Positions 42,061 to 49,357 of a DNA stretch of 64,000 nucleotides are shown piece after piece (within the stretch, counting starts at the first letter, position 1; each line of letters starts with the position of its first letter). The stretch comes from Echinicola salinicaeni (lineage in GTDB: Bacteria; Bacteroidota; Bacteroidia; Cytophagales; Cyclobacteriaceae). The notes beneath the pieces were generated by a model. The model did no database searches, was not told where the DNA came from, and worked only from the letters and a program-made list of their open reading frames with translations. The position numbers and the translations under genes are program-made. The stretch covers positions 248,001 to 312,000 of the forward strand of contig NZ_JACODZ010000003.1 of NCBI RefSeq assembly GCF_014280965.1, written 5' to 3'.

Positions 42061-42660
42061 TTAGTCATCCAGCAATACAGGACCGGTCACTTCCTTGGTG
42101 TCCAGTTCTACCGTATAGATCAAAAAACAGATGTCCAACAGCTTATGAAGACAACGGTATCCCTCCAAGTCATCCTCCTCCATTTCGTAGATCCTTTCCC
42201 CGCCACAAAGTGCATTGATTTGCCATCTATAAAGCATGCGCTCCCAGTCGGTCTGGCATTTCCAATTTAGAATTTCCCATAGTACCACATAAGGCTGATG
42301 CAATTCCCGAAAGGTCAGATGTCCAGGCGTATGGCAATAGTGGGAAGGATAATCATCAGGCTGCCAAAACTTCCTAATACCCTCTACCATGCGGATGATG
42401 GCTTTTTCTTGATAGGTTTTGATGCGGTGTGGATAACACTTTTCTGCCTTCAGGCTAAATAGATGTCCCAGTAATTGGTTCCAATAGCCATAGGCATGTG
42501 TGATGGCGTAGGGATAGGACCGGACCGCTTCAGGTTTATAGCCAAAAGCAGCATGAAACCAATCATCCAAATGGATGCGATACCCCTGTAAGCCCATATA
42601 ATCACAAAAATCCGCAATGACGCTATAGGGGTAGCGCCCCTTTTCTCCGAATGTCAACAT
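42061..42660 (-). CDS. Unknown protein, paralogue of the previous gene
   Basis: The 199-residue protein starts MLTFGEKGRYPYSVIADFCD and is strongly aromatic (YGYWNQLLGHLFSLKAEKCYPHR, WFHAAFGYKPE). Shared positions with the 41406 gene, especially the conserved Cys/His stretch SHYCHTPGHLTFRELH, suggest a metal or catalytic site, but this is inference. It probably heads the two-gene unit, with the promoter in the 224-bp gap to the divergent HTH gene. Confidence 0.55.
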   Translation of the reverse strand: MLTFGEKGRYPYSVIADFCDYMGLQGYRIHLDDWFHAAFGYKPEAVRSYPYAITHAYGYWNQLLGHLFSLKAEKCYPHRIKTYQEKAIIRMVEGIRKFWQPDDYPSHYCHTPGHLTFRELHQPYVVLWEILNWKCQTDWERMLYRWQINALCGGERIYEMEEDDLEGYRCLHKLLDICFLIYTVELDTKEVTGPVLLDD

Positions 42661-42884
42661 GATGTTAAAAACAATAAATGGATAAAGTCATATTTCGAAG
42701 AGGATTGCCCCTACTTCGAAAATTCAAAACTGTTTCTATCCCTGTACGATGAAGTGAGTACAGGACCATAAGCGCTCAAAAATGTAGATAGTTATTGTCC
42801 GATTGATTATATTTCAAGAACAATAATCTAAATATATAGTGTTTTATCTAAATAATCAACTTTTTTAAACAATAAATCTATATT

Positions 42885-43331
42885 ATGTCGGTAATAATAG
42901 ATAGAATAGGGGAATTCGCTAAATATACCAATAGGAGTATCCGGAAGATCGAACTAGAGATCGGGGCGGCCAATGGTACTTTATCCAAGGCCATAGGAAG
43001 GGACAAGGATGTACATACCAAGTGGATCGCCTTGTTTATGGAGCATTTTCCGGAAGTCAATCCTGCTTGGCTGCTGACGGGGGATGGAAGTATGATGCTG
43101 CCAACTCAAAAACCAGGGGATAGTGAGCATCAGCCTTCCAATCAATTTGATGAACCCATAGTGGAGTACCAGTCCAAAATCATCGAACAGCATAAGGAGG
43201 TGATAGCCTCATTAAAGCAGGTCATCGCCGCACTGGAAGGGCAACTGAAAGAAAAGGAAATCATTGTCCAGCTCAAAGACAAGATCATTGCAAATTTGGA
43301 GGAGCAGGTTAAGGCCTATTCTAAAGAGTAG
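42885..43331 (+). CDS. Phage-repressor-like HTH protein with coiled coil
   Basis: The 148-residue protein has an N-terminal HTH (IGEFAKYTNRSIRKIELEIG, then GTLSKAIGRDKDV) followed by FPEVNPAWLLTGDGSMM, the hallmark of phage CI-type regulators in Bacteroidota. The C-terminal third is a long coiled coil with heptad IEQHKEVIASLKQVIAALEG and QLKEKEIIVQLKDKI. No peptidase domain is present. It is divergent from the two paralogous genes, and ATCTAAATA repeats lie in the gap, so it may control them. Target is unknown. Confidence 0.75.
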   Translation: MSVIIDRIGEFAKYTNRSIRKIELEIGAANGTLSKAIGRDKDVHTKWIALFMEHFPEVNPAWLLTGDGSMMLPTQKPGDSEHQPSNQFDEPIVEYQSKIIEQHKEVIASLKQVIAALEGQLKEKEIIVQLKDKIIANLEEQVKAYSKE

Positions 43332-43446
43332 GAGTAGATGTTTTTTGACTTAGAAGGTCTATGCTATGTTGTTTTGAATGAAGAGAATTAGAGTATTTTA
43401 AACATTCTTTTAAATAAAGTAATAGTAGAATTTTTATCCTTAAAAG

Positions 43447-44202
43447 ATGAATGAAGATGCTTTTAAAAGTTTATTAATTGCCCTAATAGCTTTGTTGGCT
43501 ATATTGTATAAGCTATTAAAGCCAAAGCTTAAAGGTATCTTAGGAGAAGCAAATGTTTCTTTAATATTAAAGCTGCTAAACCGAAATTGCTATAAGGTAA
43601 TAAATGATGTTCTAGTTAAGGATTTTTCAAGGAGCAGTCAAATTGATCATATAGTAGTATCTAATTATGGGCTGTTTGTAATAGAGACCAAGAATTATAA
43701 AGGGTGGATATTTGGGCATGAAAGTTCAAGTTATTGGACCCAAACCATATATGGAAAGAAGTACAAGTTTAGAAATCCAGTATTACAAAATTGGGGGCAT
43801 ATTAATACCCTTAAAGCTGCTTTATCCGAATATCCATCAATTCCATATTATCCTGTAATTGTGTTTACTGGAAATTCAAAACTAAAAAGAATCACTTCGA
43901 ATGTTCCCGTTTTGAAACCTAGTAAATTACTGCCCTATATTTCAAAATCCAGCAAAAACGAATGTTTATCCAATGAAGAGGTAGATCTAATCTATCAAAA
44001 ATTAAACAGTCTCAATAGAACAGATAAAGGATCGAGAATATCACATATTCGAAAAGCTAAAACAAATCAACGAGGTAGTGTAAATCCCATAACATGCCCA
44101 AGATGTGGAGGAGGCTTATCCATAAAACAGGGAAAATATGGGATGTTCTATGGTTGCTCTAATTATCCGAGTTGTGACTTTACAAAAGATTATAAAACAT
44201 AA
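43447..44202 (+). CDS. NERD-domain protein with C-terminal zinc ribbon
   Basis: The 251-residue protein has an N-terminal membrane-like helix (LLIALIALLAILYKLL). A NERD domain follows (KDFSRSSQIDHIVVSNYGLFVIETKNYKGWIFG, with the D...ExK nuclease-like core at about residues 65-85). It ends with a topoisomerase-type zinc finger CPRCGGGLSIKQGKYGMFYGCSNYPSCDF. NERD proteins are DNA-processing and defence-related in many genomes. It may cut or bind foreign DNA at the membrane; this is inference. It sits just before the second cassette block. Confidence 0.78.
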   Translation: MNEDAFKSLLIALIALLAILYKLLKPKLKGILGEANVSLILKLLNRNCYKVINDVLVKDFSRSSQIDHIVVSNYGLFVIETKNYKGWIFGHESSSYWTQTIYGKKYKFRNPVLQNWGHINTLKAALSEYPSIPYYPVIVFTGNSKLKRITSNVPVLKPSKLLPYISKSSKNECLSNEEVDLIYQKLNSLNRTDKGSRISHIRKAKTNQRGSVNPITCPRCGGGLSIKQGKYGMFYGCSNYPSCDFTKDYKT

Positions 44203-44234
44203 ACTAATCTATTAGAGGCTCATTTGACTTCCCC

Positions 44235-44450
44235 CCTCCTTTCTACTCCTAAATTAAAAGCCCCACCACACTAAAAAGACTGAAATTTTACCAATTTTAT
44301 CTAAATATACCCCATATGGGGTATATTTTGTTTTTTGGGGATTGGTTATATTTGGGATTAGTCAATTTTCAAACGTTTATAAGTGAATGTAAATGCTTGA
44401 AAATGGGAAAAATATATCAGATATAAACGCAATGCGTTTATTTACTCGTT
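44235..44450 (+). repeat. Gene-less cassette module R3 (copy 2)
   Basis: Same module as at 27507, with the stem ATACCCC/GGGGTAT near 44307 and the end ACTCGTT at 44444-44450. Confidence 0.85.
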
Positions 44451-44466
44451 GTGCCCAATGCATAGA

Positions 44467-44979
44467 ATGAGAAACCTAATTACAATAATTCTGATTTTAA
44501 TTTCGACAATATCTATTGGTCAAAACATAGATCAATTTAGTGACAAGAAATTAATATGTCAGCAGATAAACACTGCAATAGAATATTTAAAAAACGATAA
44601 AACTTTAAAAGTAAGGAAGATAAAGTTAGATCCCTTTTTAAGGGATGGTTGGAATTACGATAGTTTCGCACCTGACTACATTTCTTTTAAATTACAGATT
44701 CCTAAAGAAGAAGTTTTCACAAAGAACTCAGAAAAAATTAATAAGATTTACAATGAAATAACAAACTCTAACATAAAATCGGGAAAGATTCTTGAACTTT
44801 CTTGTTTAAGAAAGAGAAAAAAGCCTAATGCAGTTATTTCGAAAATTGATACCGAAACCATGCTCATTGAAGTTACCGATAAGAGACTTGGAAAAGAAGG
44901 CGCCAGTGGAAAACTATATCTATTCATATTTGATAATTCAACCATTAAAAAAGTCCTAGATAAAGGATGGATAGAATAA
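44467..44979 (+). CDS. Exported cassette protein, function unknown
   Basis: From ATG 44467 the protein has 170 residues and a Sec signal (MRNLITIILILISTISIGQ). The mature part starts NIDQFSDKKLICQQINTAIE and has a strand-rich C-terminus (NAVISKIDTETMLIEVTDKR, GASGKLYLFIFDNSTIKKVL). I do not recognise a family. The cassette begins at GTTGTGCCC (44448) and ends at GGCACAAC (44988). Confidence 0.55.
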   Translation: MRNLITIILILISTISIGQNIDQFSDKKLICQQINTAIEYLKNDKTLKVRKIKLDPFLRDGWNYDSFAPDYISFKLQIPKEEVFTKNSEKINKIYNEITNSNIKSGKILELSCLRKRKKPNAVISKIDTETMLIEVTDKRLGKEGASGKLYLFIFDNSTIKKVLDKGWIE

Positions 44980-44987
44980 ATGCACTA

Positions 44988-45121
44988 GGCACAACAACGG
45001 CTCATCGCAAATAACGGGTATTGCCGAAAAAGTGTAATTTTAGAAACCAGGAAAGAAAACAATTAAACCGACAACTCCGCGTCCCAACTCCCACAACTTG
45101 CTATAGCCGAGACCGTTAGTG
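44988..45121 (+). repeat. attC-like site 17
   Basis: Left arm GGCACAAC (44988-44995), complement of the cassette start. GGCTcATcGCAA (about 44999) pairs with TTGCtATAGCC (45098-45108), right junction GTTAGTG (45115-45121). Confidence 0.75.
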
Positions 45122-45129
45122 CCAATTAA

Positions 45130-45834
45130 ATGAGAAACATGAAGTACATATTGATCGCGGTAGTTGTAGTAGTAATTGTTGTTGTGACTTACCAGCGAAA
45201 GAATGTGAATAATTCTACTAAAGGACACAATCAACGAGAACCAATCATTGAGAACTCGGATAAACAAACTGAGCAGTTCACTCCATACACAGGCAATCTT
45301 CTTAAAATTCAAAACTTAGATTATATTCGATACATTTTCGCAAAACATACATCTGAGAATTATTTACTTAACATGATTAAAGAATATGGTGAACTTTCAG
45401 GAAATGAAGAGTTTAAACTGCATAATTTTTGGCTAGGAAAAATTGGAGATTGGCACGTCATTAAAGTTGACGAATCAGTTGACTTTTATACCTATCACAA
45501 TTTAGTAGGTTGGTTCACTGGATATGAAGAAAATCCTGATATTCCAGAATACTCAATCGGTTATTCTAAGAGCAAACTTGACTCGAAAGACGATTATATC
45601 TTCTATTTAGACCCCAATATTGACGCTGGAGATACTGAAATAGGAGCGTTTGAAAATGGTAAATCATTTTTCATATATCTCCCAAATGCATACGAACCAA
45701 CAGGCAATTTGACAGTGACAAATGACCTTCAAGTTTCACTGACGGAAACAGTTGAATTTCTTACCACAAATGGATTAGACATTAAGTCGATTGAATCCTT
45801 AGAGTTCACTAAACATCAAATAAAAAGCCACTAA
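45130..45834 (+). CDS. N-terminally anchored cassette protein, function unknown
   Basis: The 234-residue protein has an N-terminal membrane helix (YILIAVVVVVIVVVTY) and a large soluble part that should face the periplasm. It contains IWxx-like aromatic patches (HNFWLGKIGDWHVIKVDES, HNLVGWFTGYEENPD) and a strand-rich C-terminus. I do not recognise a family. It occupies a cassette from GTTAGTG (45115) to GCCACTAAC (45827). Confidence 0.55.
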   Translation: MRNMKYILIAVVVVVIVVVTYQRKNVNNSTKGHNQREPIIENSDKQTEQFTPYTGNLLKIQNLDYIRYIFAKHTSENYLLNMIKEYGELSGNEEFKLHNFWLGKIGDWHVIKVDESVDFYTYHNLVGWFTGYEENPDIPEYSIGYSKSKLDSKDDYIFYLDPNIDAGDTEIGAFENGKSFFIYLPNAYEPTGNLTVTNDLQVSLTETVEFLTTNGLDIKSIESLEFTKHQIKSH

Positions 45835-45896
45835 CACTGTATATGAAATCATAGCCGCCTATCGGCTGGCTACGCTTCATATACTGCCCGTTAGCG
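45827..45896 (+). repeat. attC-like site 18 (70 bp, well formed)
   Basis: Left arm GCCACTAAC (45827-45835), GTATATGAA (45839-45847) paired with TTCATATAC (45876-45884) around a GC-rich centre, right junction GTTAGCG (45890-45896). In length and shape it resembles a classical short integron attC. Confidence 0.85.
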
Positions 45897-45953
45897 GTCA
45901 GCTTGAAAATGGCAACTTAATTGACATACAAACCGAGATAAAATGATATTGAA

Positions 45954-46163
45954 ATGAAAAGGTTATTAGTTACATTCTTTGTAATCAGTATTACTCTTTT
46001 AGTGTTTATTCTCAGACAAAAACAATAAAAGGAAGGGTAATTGCAGAGGATTTAGAAACTATGCCAGGAGTGTCAATTATGATTAAGGATACAGTGGAAG
46101 TTGGCAAGACAGATATGAATGGCTATTTTCAGATTGACATCCCTATTTCCCCCATCTGGGTGT
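45954..46163 (+). pseudogene. Frameshifted carboxypeptidase-regulatory-like domain protein
   Basis: The frame from ATG 45954 reads MKRLLVTFFVISITLLVF and then hits a stop. A +1 shift continues QTKTIKGRVIAEDLETMPGV, SIMIKDTVEVGKTDMNGYFQ and IDIP, the start of a CarboxypepD_reg-like exported domain. It is then cut off by the REP element at 46181. It is a broken cassette gene. Confidence 0.65.
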
Positions 46164-46180
46164 AGAAAGAGCGTTGGCCT

Positions 46181-46203
46181 AGGTGTAATTTGTAATTACA
46201 CCT
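46181..46203. repeat. REP palindrome of the RAYT type
   Basis: AGGTGTAATT/AATTACACCT with a TGT loop. It precedes the chimeric gene at 46253 as the REP at 39159 precedes the RAYT remnant there. Confidence 0.7.
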
Positions 46204-46252
46204 TTCTATCACTAAGAATTTGTAATTCAATTTTCACGGATTATCTTGAGCT

Positions 46253-46888
46253 ATGGGTGAAGCCTATCATATAAGAGATCAGGAAATGCCTTATTTTTTG
46301 ACTTTCCAAGTGGTAGGTTGGGCAGATGTTTTTTCAAGAAAAGTCTATAGGGACTTCCCCGTAACTGATGGTTATACGAGACCGTTATCTTCAATTATGA
46401 ATGAACCACCAAAAAAAATAAAAACTAGGGGTATTGATCCAATGATTTATCTCGATGCGACAGAGTTTTATGAAACTGCTGAACTCATTCAAGAGGAAAA
46501 TAAAACCAGGGCACTAATTGTCAACTATGCATTCTCAATAGAACTCTATATCAAGTGCTTATTCGTAACAACTGAATTTAACCTAATTGATAAGCCGGGA
46601 TACCCTGAATACAAACGTTCAATCAGTACGATAAGAGATAATAAACATGACTTGCTGGAACTATTTAAAAAGCTACCTGATGCAGACCAATCAGAGATTG
46701 CAAAATTATACTCTCATAAATACAAGAGTGAAATTTCAGAACATTTAGATGAAATAAAAGGAGACTTTATCAAATGGAGATATGCTTATGAAAAAGACCA
46801 ATTAGTTTCAAGCACTGGTGCACTTAAACAAATCTCTCGTATATTGAAAGTCAGATGCATGAAGGAAAATATAGAAGATAATAACTAA
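46253..46888 (+). CDS. Chimera: RAYT transposase start joined to a HEPN-like cassette gene
   Basis: The 211-residue reading frame begins MGEAYHIRDQEMPYFLTFQV and VGWADVFSRKVYRD, the first 34 residues of a REP-associated tyrosine transposase. It then switches to unrelated sequence. From ATG 46397 (MNEPPKKIKTRGIDPMIYLD) the rest reads as a helical protein with ALIVNYAFSIELYIKCLFVT and NKHDLLELFKKLPDA, which resembles HEPN-type domains. The original cassette gene may start at 46397 and the transposase part may be an accidental in-frame fusion. Whether the fusion protein is made is unknown. Confidence 0.55.
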   Translation: MGEAYHIRDQEMPYFLTFQVVGWADVFSRKVYRDFPVTDGYTRPLSSIMNEPPKKIKTRGIDPMIYLDATEFYETAELIQEENKTRALIVNYAFSIELYIKCLFVTTEFNLIDKPGYPEYKRSISTIRDNKHDLLELFKKLPDADQSEIAKLYSHKYKSEISEHLDEIKGDFIKWRYAYEKDQLVSSTGALKQISRILKVRCMKENIEDNN

Positions 46889-46952
46889 GCATTCGTGGGG
46901 CCGGAACGGCCGAACCCTCCTATGGCGGGCAGGCCTGAATGCAGTGTTGAAC
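46881..46952 (+). repeat. attC-like site 19 (GCATTC type)
   Basis: GCATTC (46889-46894) and GAATGC (46937-46942) surround GGCCGGaaCGGCC and CTCCTATGGCGGG; right junction GTTGAAC (46946-46952). Confidence 0.82.
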
Positions 46953-47223
46953 GAGTGGTGCTGGGAAAGGGGTAATTATGGGGAAAGCTTTTTCCCCTTT
47001 TGTGTTTTTGCCGTTTGGGATCAAAAAGCACGGTGCTTTTGGAACTTGTTTGCTTTCTTTTTGGCAGTGTTTAGGTTTTTCTTTGTATGGATTATAGGCC
47101 TTTGGACAGCTTTACGGGCTGTTTTTTTGGTTTTTTGCAATTGTAAATTGGCTAGGATATTAGGGTGTAATTGCAAATTACACCCAGCCACCATAGACGG
47201 TTTATTCTACACCTAGGAGGGGG
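46946..47223 (+). repeat. REP-bearing module (copy e)
   Basis: Same as the copies at 29468 and 31472, with the stem GGGGAAAG/CTTTTTCCCC and the REP palindrome at 47163-47185. The hydrophobic open frame is kept here too (90 codons). Confidence 0.8.
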
Positions 47224-47255
47224 TTTTTGACTTTCAGAACGTAGTGCCATTCGGA

Positions 47256-47338
47256 ACCGTTGTAAGCTTCGGCAGATTTTACTAGTTTAGTGCTAATCAC
47301 TAGCTGAGGGATATACGCCCGAAACCTGTGCGTTAGCG
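47256..47338 (+). repeat. attC-like site 20
   Basis: ACTAGT...ACTAG and TTCGG/CCGAA pairings lie before the right junction GTTAGCG (47332-47338). The left arm is GTTGTAAGC-like. Confidence 0.5.
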
Positions 47339-47348
47339 GTAAGCATTT

Positions 47349-48026
47349 ATGATAAGATTTCTACAATTAGTAATACTGACAGTTGGACTCTTCATTTTTT
47401 CCTGTGAAGAACGAAAAACTGAAACAGTAAACATAAACGAGAAAGCAAAAGAACTTATTGACGAAATTGACTCCGTGGATTTAGGGACTTTGCAGCACTT
47501 ACATTTTGTTTATAGGGGGCCAAGTGGATTTTGGCAAAATGACTCAATTGAGGAATCGAGATACAATCTTCAATTTTCGCGTGGGGACATCACGTTAGAA
47601 TTAATCATTCACGGACCAGAGAGATTTATCAATGATTTTTCTATCAACTTGGAGTATGACACTTCACTTTTCAATCTAAAGTTGGTGAAATCTGACAATG
47701 AAGTTCAGATATATAAGAATTGGGATAAATTAATTAAAGTTGTACACTCAGATTCACTAAGCAAGAAAGATCCGTTTGAGTTTATTTCGAACTTAAACGA
47801 TTTGAAAAATAAATATGAGTTAGTTAAGATTACTCATCACAGTCATCTAGGACAATTTGTTGAGTTTTATTTCACCACCGCTGATGTACTGACTTATGTA
47901 CCGGACTCCTCCAACATAAATCCACAGTTCAAAAGCATTTGGACAAAGAAATGGGATAAGGGACAATGGATTAATAGAAATTGGAATTTGAGAAAACTTG
48001 AGAAACCAATCGAAGTTGGTGGATAA
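47349..48026 (+). CDS. Lipoprotein, function unknown
   Basis: The 225-residue protein has a lipobox signal (MIRFLQLVILTVGLFIFSCEE) and no recognised domain. The mature part is strand-rich (HLHFVYRGPSGFWQND, RYNLQFSRGDITLELIIHGPERFIND) and contains LVKITHHSHLGQFVEFYF. It is the last gene of the second cassette block and is followed by a short remnant AGTGCCAACCGTTCC instead of a full attC-like site. Confidence 0.6.
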   Translation: MIRFLQLVILTVGLFIFSCEERKTETVNINEKAKELIDEIDSVDLGTLQHLHFVYRGPSGFWQNDSIEESRYNLQFSRGDITLELIIHGPERFINDFSINLEYDTSLFNLKLVKSDNEVQIYKNWDKLIKVVHSDSLSKKDPFEFISNLNDLKNKYELVKITHHSHLGQFVEFYFTTADVLTYVPDSSNINPQFKSIWTKKWDKGQWINRNWNLRKLEKPIEVGG

Positions 48027-48044
48027 GTGCCAACCGTTCCAAAA
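48027..48044 (+). repeat. attC-like remnant at the end of array block 2
   Basis: AGTGCCAA is joined directly to CCGTTCC, the same arm-to-arm collapse seen at site 2. No hairpin remains. Confidence 0.35.
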
Positions 48045-48197
48045 TCGAATGCTCAAAGTGCCGGATTCCTGGTTTCCGTTTATTATTTTGAATTGCACTA
48101 ACTACGTGCATTGTTGCAGATACACATATATAGTTTACTGTCCAAAAAATTATTTTGCTTATTTTAACATCAATCTCTAACAAGAACCAGAGGGAGA

Positions 48198-48506
48198 TTA
48201 TTTTTTCTTTAGTTCTTTAATATACTTATCTACATTAATTTCTAATTCGAATAGGCTTATTGTCTTTAAATTTAACGCTTTGGCTAAAAAAATCAATTTA
48301 TCTAAGGTGGGATTGGCTTCTCCTCTTTCTATTGTCCCAATTAAGAATTTGGTCAAACTAGTATTATTGTCAGCAAGTTCTTTTTGAGAAATATGTTCTT
48401 TATCATACTCTTTACTCGGTATTTTTTCCCTAAGTTTTAATAAATATTTTCCAAGTTTTTCCTTTTCAGTCACTTTTCTTCCATTTAGCAATCTTAAATT
48501 TCTCAC
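48198..48506 (-). CDS. Small XRE-family regulator (first)
   Basis: The 102-residue protein has a Cro/CI-type HTH: LGKYLLKLREKIPSKEYDKE, ISQKELADNNTSLTKFLIGT, then IERGEANPTLDKLIFLAKAL. A short acidic tail follows (ISLFELEINVDKYIKELKK). It is a standalone regulator on the - strand. The second XRE gene, 132 bp away, has the same length and layout but a different recognition helix, so they probably bind different sites. Its targets are unknown. Confidence 0.8.
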   Translation of the reverse strand: MRNLRLLNGRKVTEKEKLGKYLLKLREKIPSKEYDKEHISQKELADNNTSLTKFLIGTIERGEANPTLDKLIFLAKALNLKTISLFELEINVDKYIKELKKK

Positions 48507-48512
48507 TTATCT

Positions 48513-48586
48513 CCCCCTAGGGCCATATAAAAATCGGTCGAAAAGCCGTAAAAAATAGCGAAATAAGCGAATTGTCAATAGGGCAT
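48513..48586. repeat. Block-boundary repeat (second copy)
   Basis: CCCCCTAGGGCCATATAAAA with AATCGGTCGAAAAGCCGTAA and ATTGTCAATAGGGCAT nearly matches 39442-39515. The first copy lies just right of array block 1 and this one just right of block 2. Confidence 0.75.
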
Positions 48587-48638
48587 ATTTGTCTTAATCT
48601 CAAATGAACGCGTATTTAATAAATCACATAAAGTATTT

Positions 48639-48947
48639 CTATCTAATAATATTCTCTTTTTTATTCTTGCTTTTTTTAGCTAAGGATATATACTTTTTCA
48701 TGTCAAAGTTATAGAGCTCCTTTATAGATACTTTTACTTGTAACGATATTTTTAAGAGGGTTTCGTAGGTAGGATTTGTATTACCTCTCTCAATCTCTCC
48801 AATTGTTTTTTTGGCAAAACCGGTGCGATAACCCAATTCTTCTTGTGAAAGTGGTTTATTTGTTTCAGCATCAATAACTTTCTCTCTAAGTTCTCTAATT
48901 CTATACCCTAAAGCTTCTTTCTCTTCTTTGAAACTATTCTCTTTCAT
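48639..48947 (-). CDS. Small XRE-family regulator (second), next to the sigma-dCas12f operon
   Basis: The 102-residue protein has the HTH LGYRIRELREKVIDAETNKP, LSQEELGYRTGFAKKTIGEI, ERGNTNPTYETLLKISLQVK and a short basic tail. It is divergent from the sigma factor gene. A perfect 24-bp palindrome lies 32-55 bp upstream of its own start, in the gap shared with the sigma operon, and a half-site TACATATAT follows it. It is therefore a good candidate to repress itself and the sigma-dCas12f operon. Confidence 0.82.
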   Translation of the reverse strand: MKENSFKEEKEALGYRIRELREKVIDAETNKPLSQEELGYRTGFAKKTIGEIERGNTNPTYETLLKISLQVKVSIKELYNFDMKKYISLAKKSKNKKENIIR

Positions 48948-48978
48948 GAGAATAAAATTCCTGCTTTAAAATCGAAAA

Positions 48979-49002
48979 AAAGGATACATATATGTATCCT
49001 TT
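48979..49002. promoter_or_regulatory. Perfect 24-bp palindrome, probable operator
   Basis: AAAGGATACATA (48979-48990) is followed directly by its reverse complement TATGTATCCTTT (48991-49002). It lies between the XRE gene and the sigma factor gene. A related ATACATATAT lies about 25 bp further right. Confidence 0.7.
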
Positions 49003-49357
49003 AAATATTTTTTTTATCTTTGATATGAATACATATATCTGCAATTCTTCAAATAGAAAATACTAGAAGCAATTGCTTTGAGTCTCCAATCGGAAAACTG
49101 GCACTTTTCTTTTAGGAACGAGATGATAAGCAGATTTGCTCACGACCCGGGCGTGGGCTCTCTTATCGTTCCAATGGTATGCCAGTACCTCCGATTAGAT
49201 AAGTAGAGTTCCACGCCCTCCTATTTTATATTCCATGGGTGTTCGGAATGTGCTTATCCTCCAAAGCAAAGGTTTCTGCATAGGATCATTATGAAGTCTT
49301 GCAAGGGAATTCTTTAACCTTAAGTATTCCAAAAACAAACGCTATCTGCAAAACTTT
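49003..49357. other. Leader region of the sigma-dCas12f operon
   Basis: The 355 bp between the operator palindrome and the sigma ATG hold no reading frame. The long hairpin at 49088-49196 occupies the centre. A short AAGCGCCCTCC-like GC stretch follows near 49212 and the last 60 bp are AT-rich. Confidence 0.5.
49088..49196 (+). ncRNA. Candidate structured RNA or leader upstream of the sigma factor gene
   Basis: Nested pairings form one long hairpin: AATCGGA (49088-49094) with TCCGATT (49190-49196), ACTGGCA (49097-49103) with TGCCAGT (49180-49186), and GGAACGA (49115-49121) plus GATAAG with CTTATC and TCGTTCC (49162-49172). A GC-rich CCCGGGCG loop region lies between. It could be a 5' leader structure, a separate small RNA or an attenuator. 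Confidence 0.45.

Noticed and set aside
49188-49203. TCCGATTAGATA as a self-target of the guide tails
   Set aside because: Only six consecutive bases agree with TCCGATCTAATA; it is part of the long hairpin arm.
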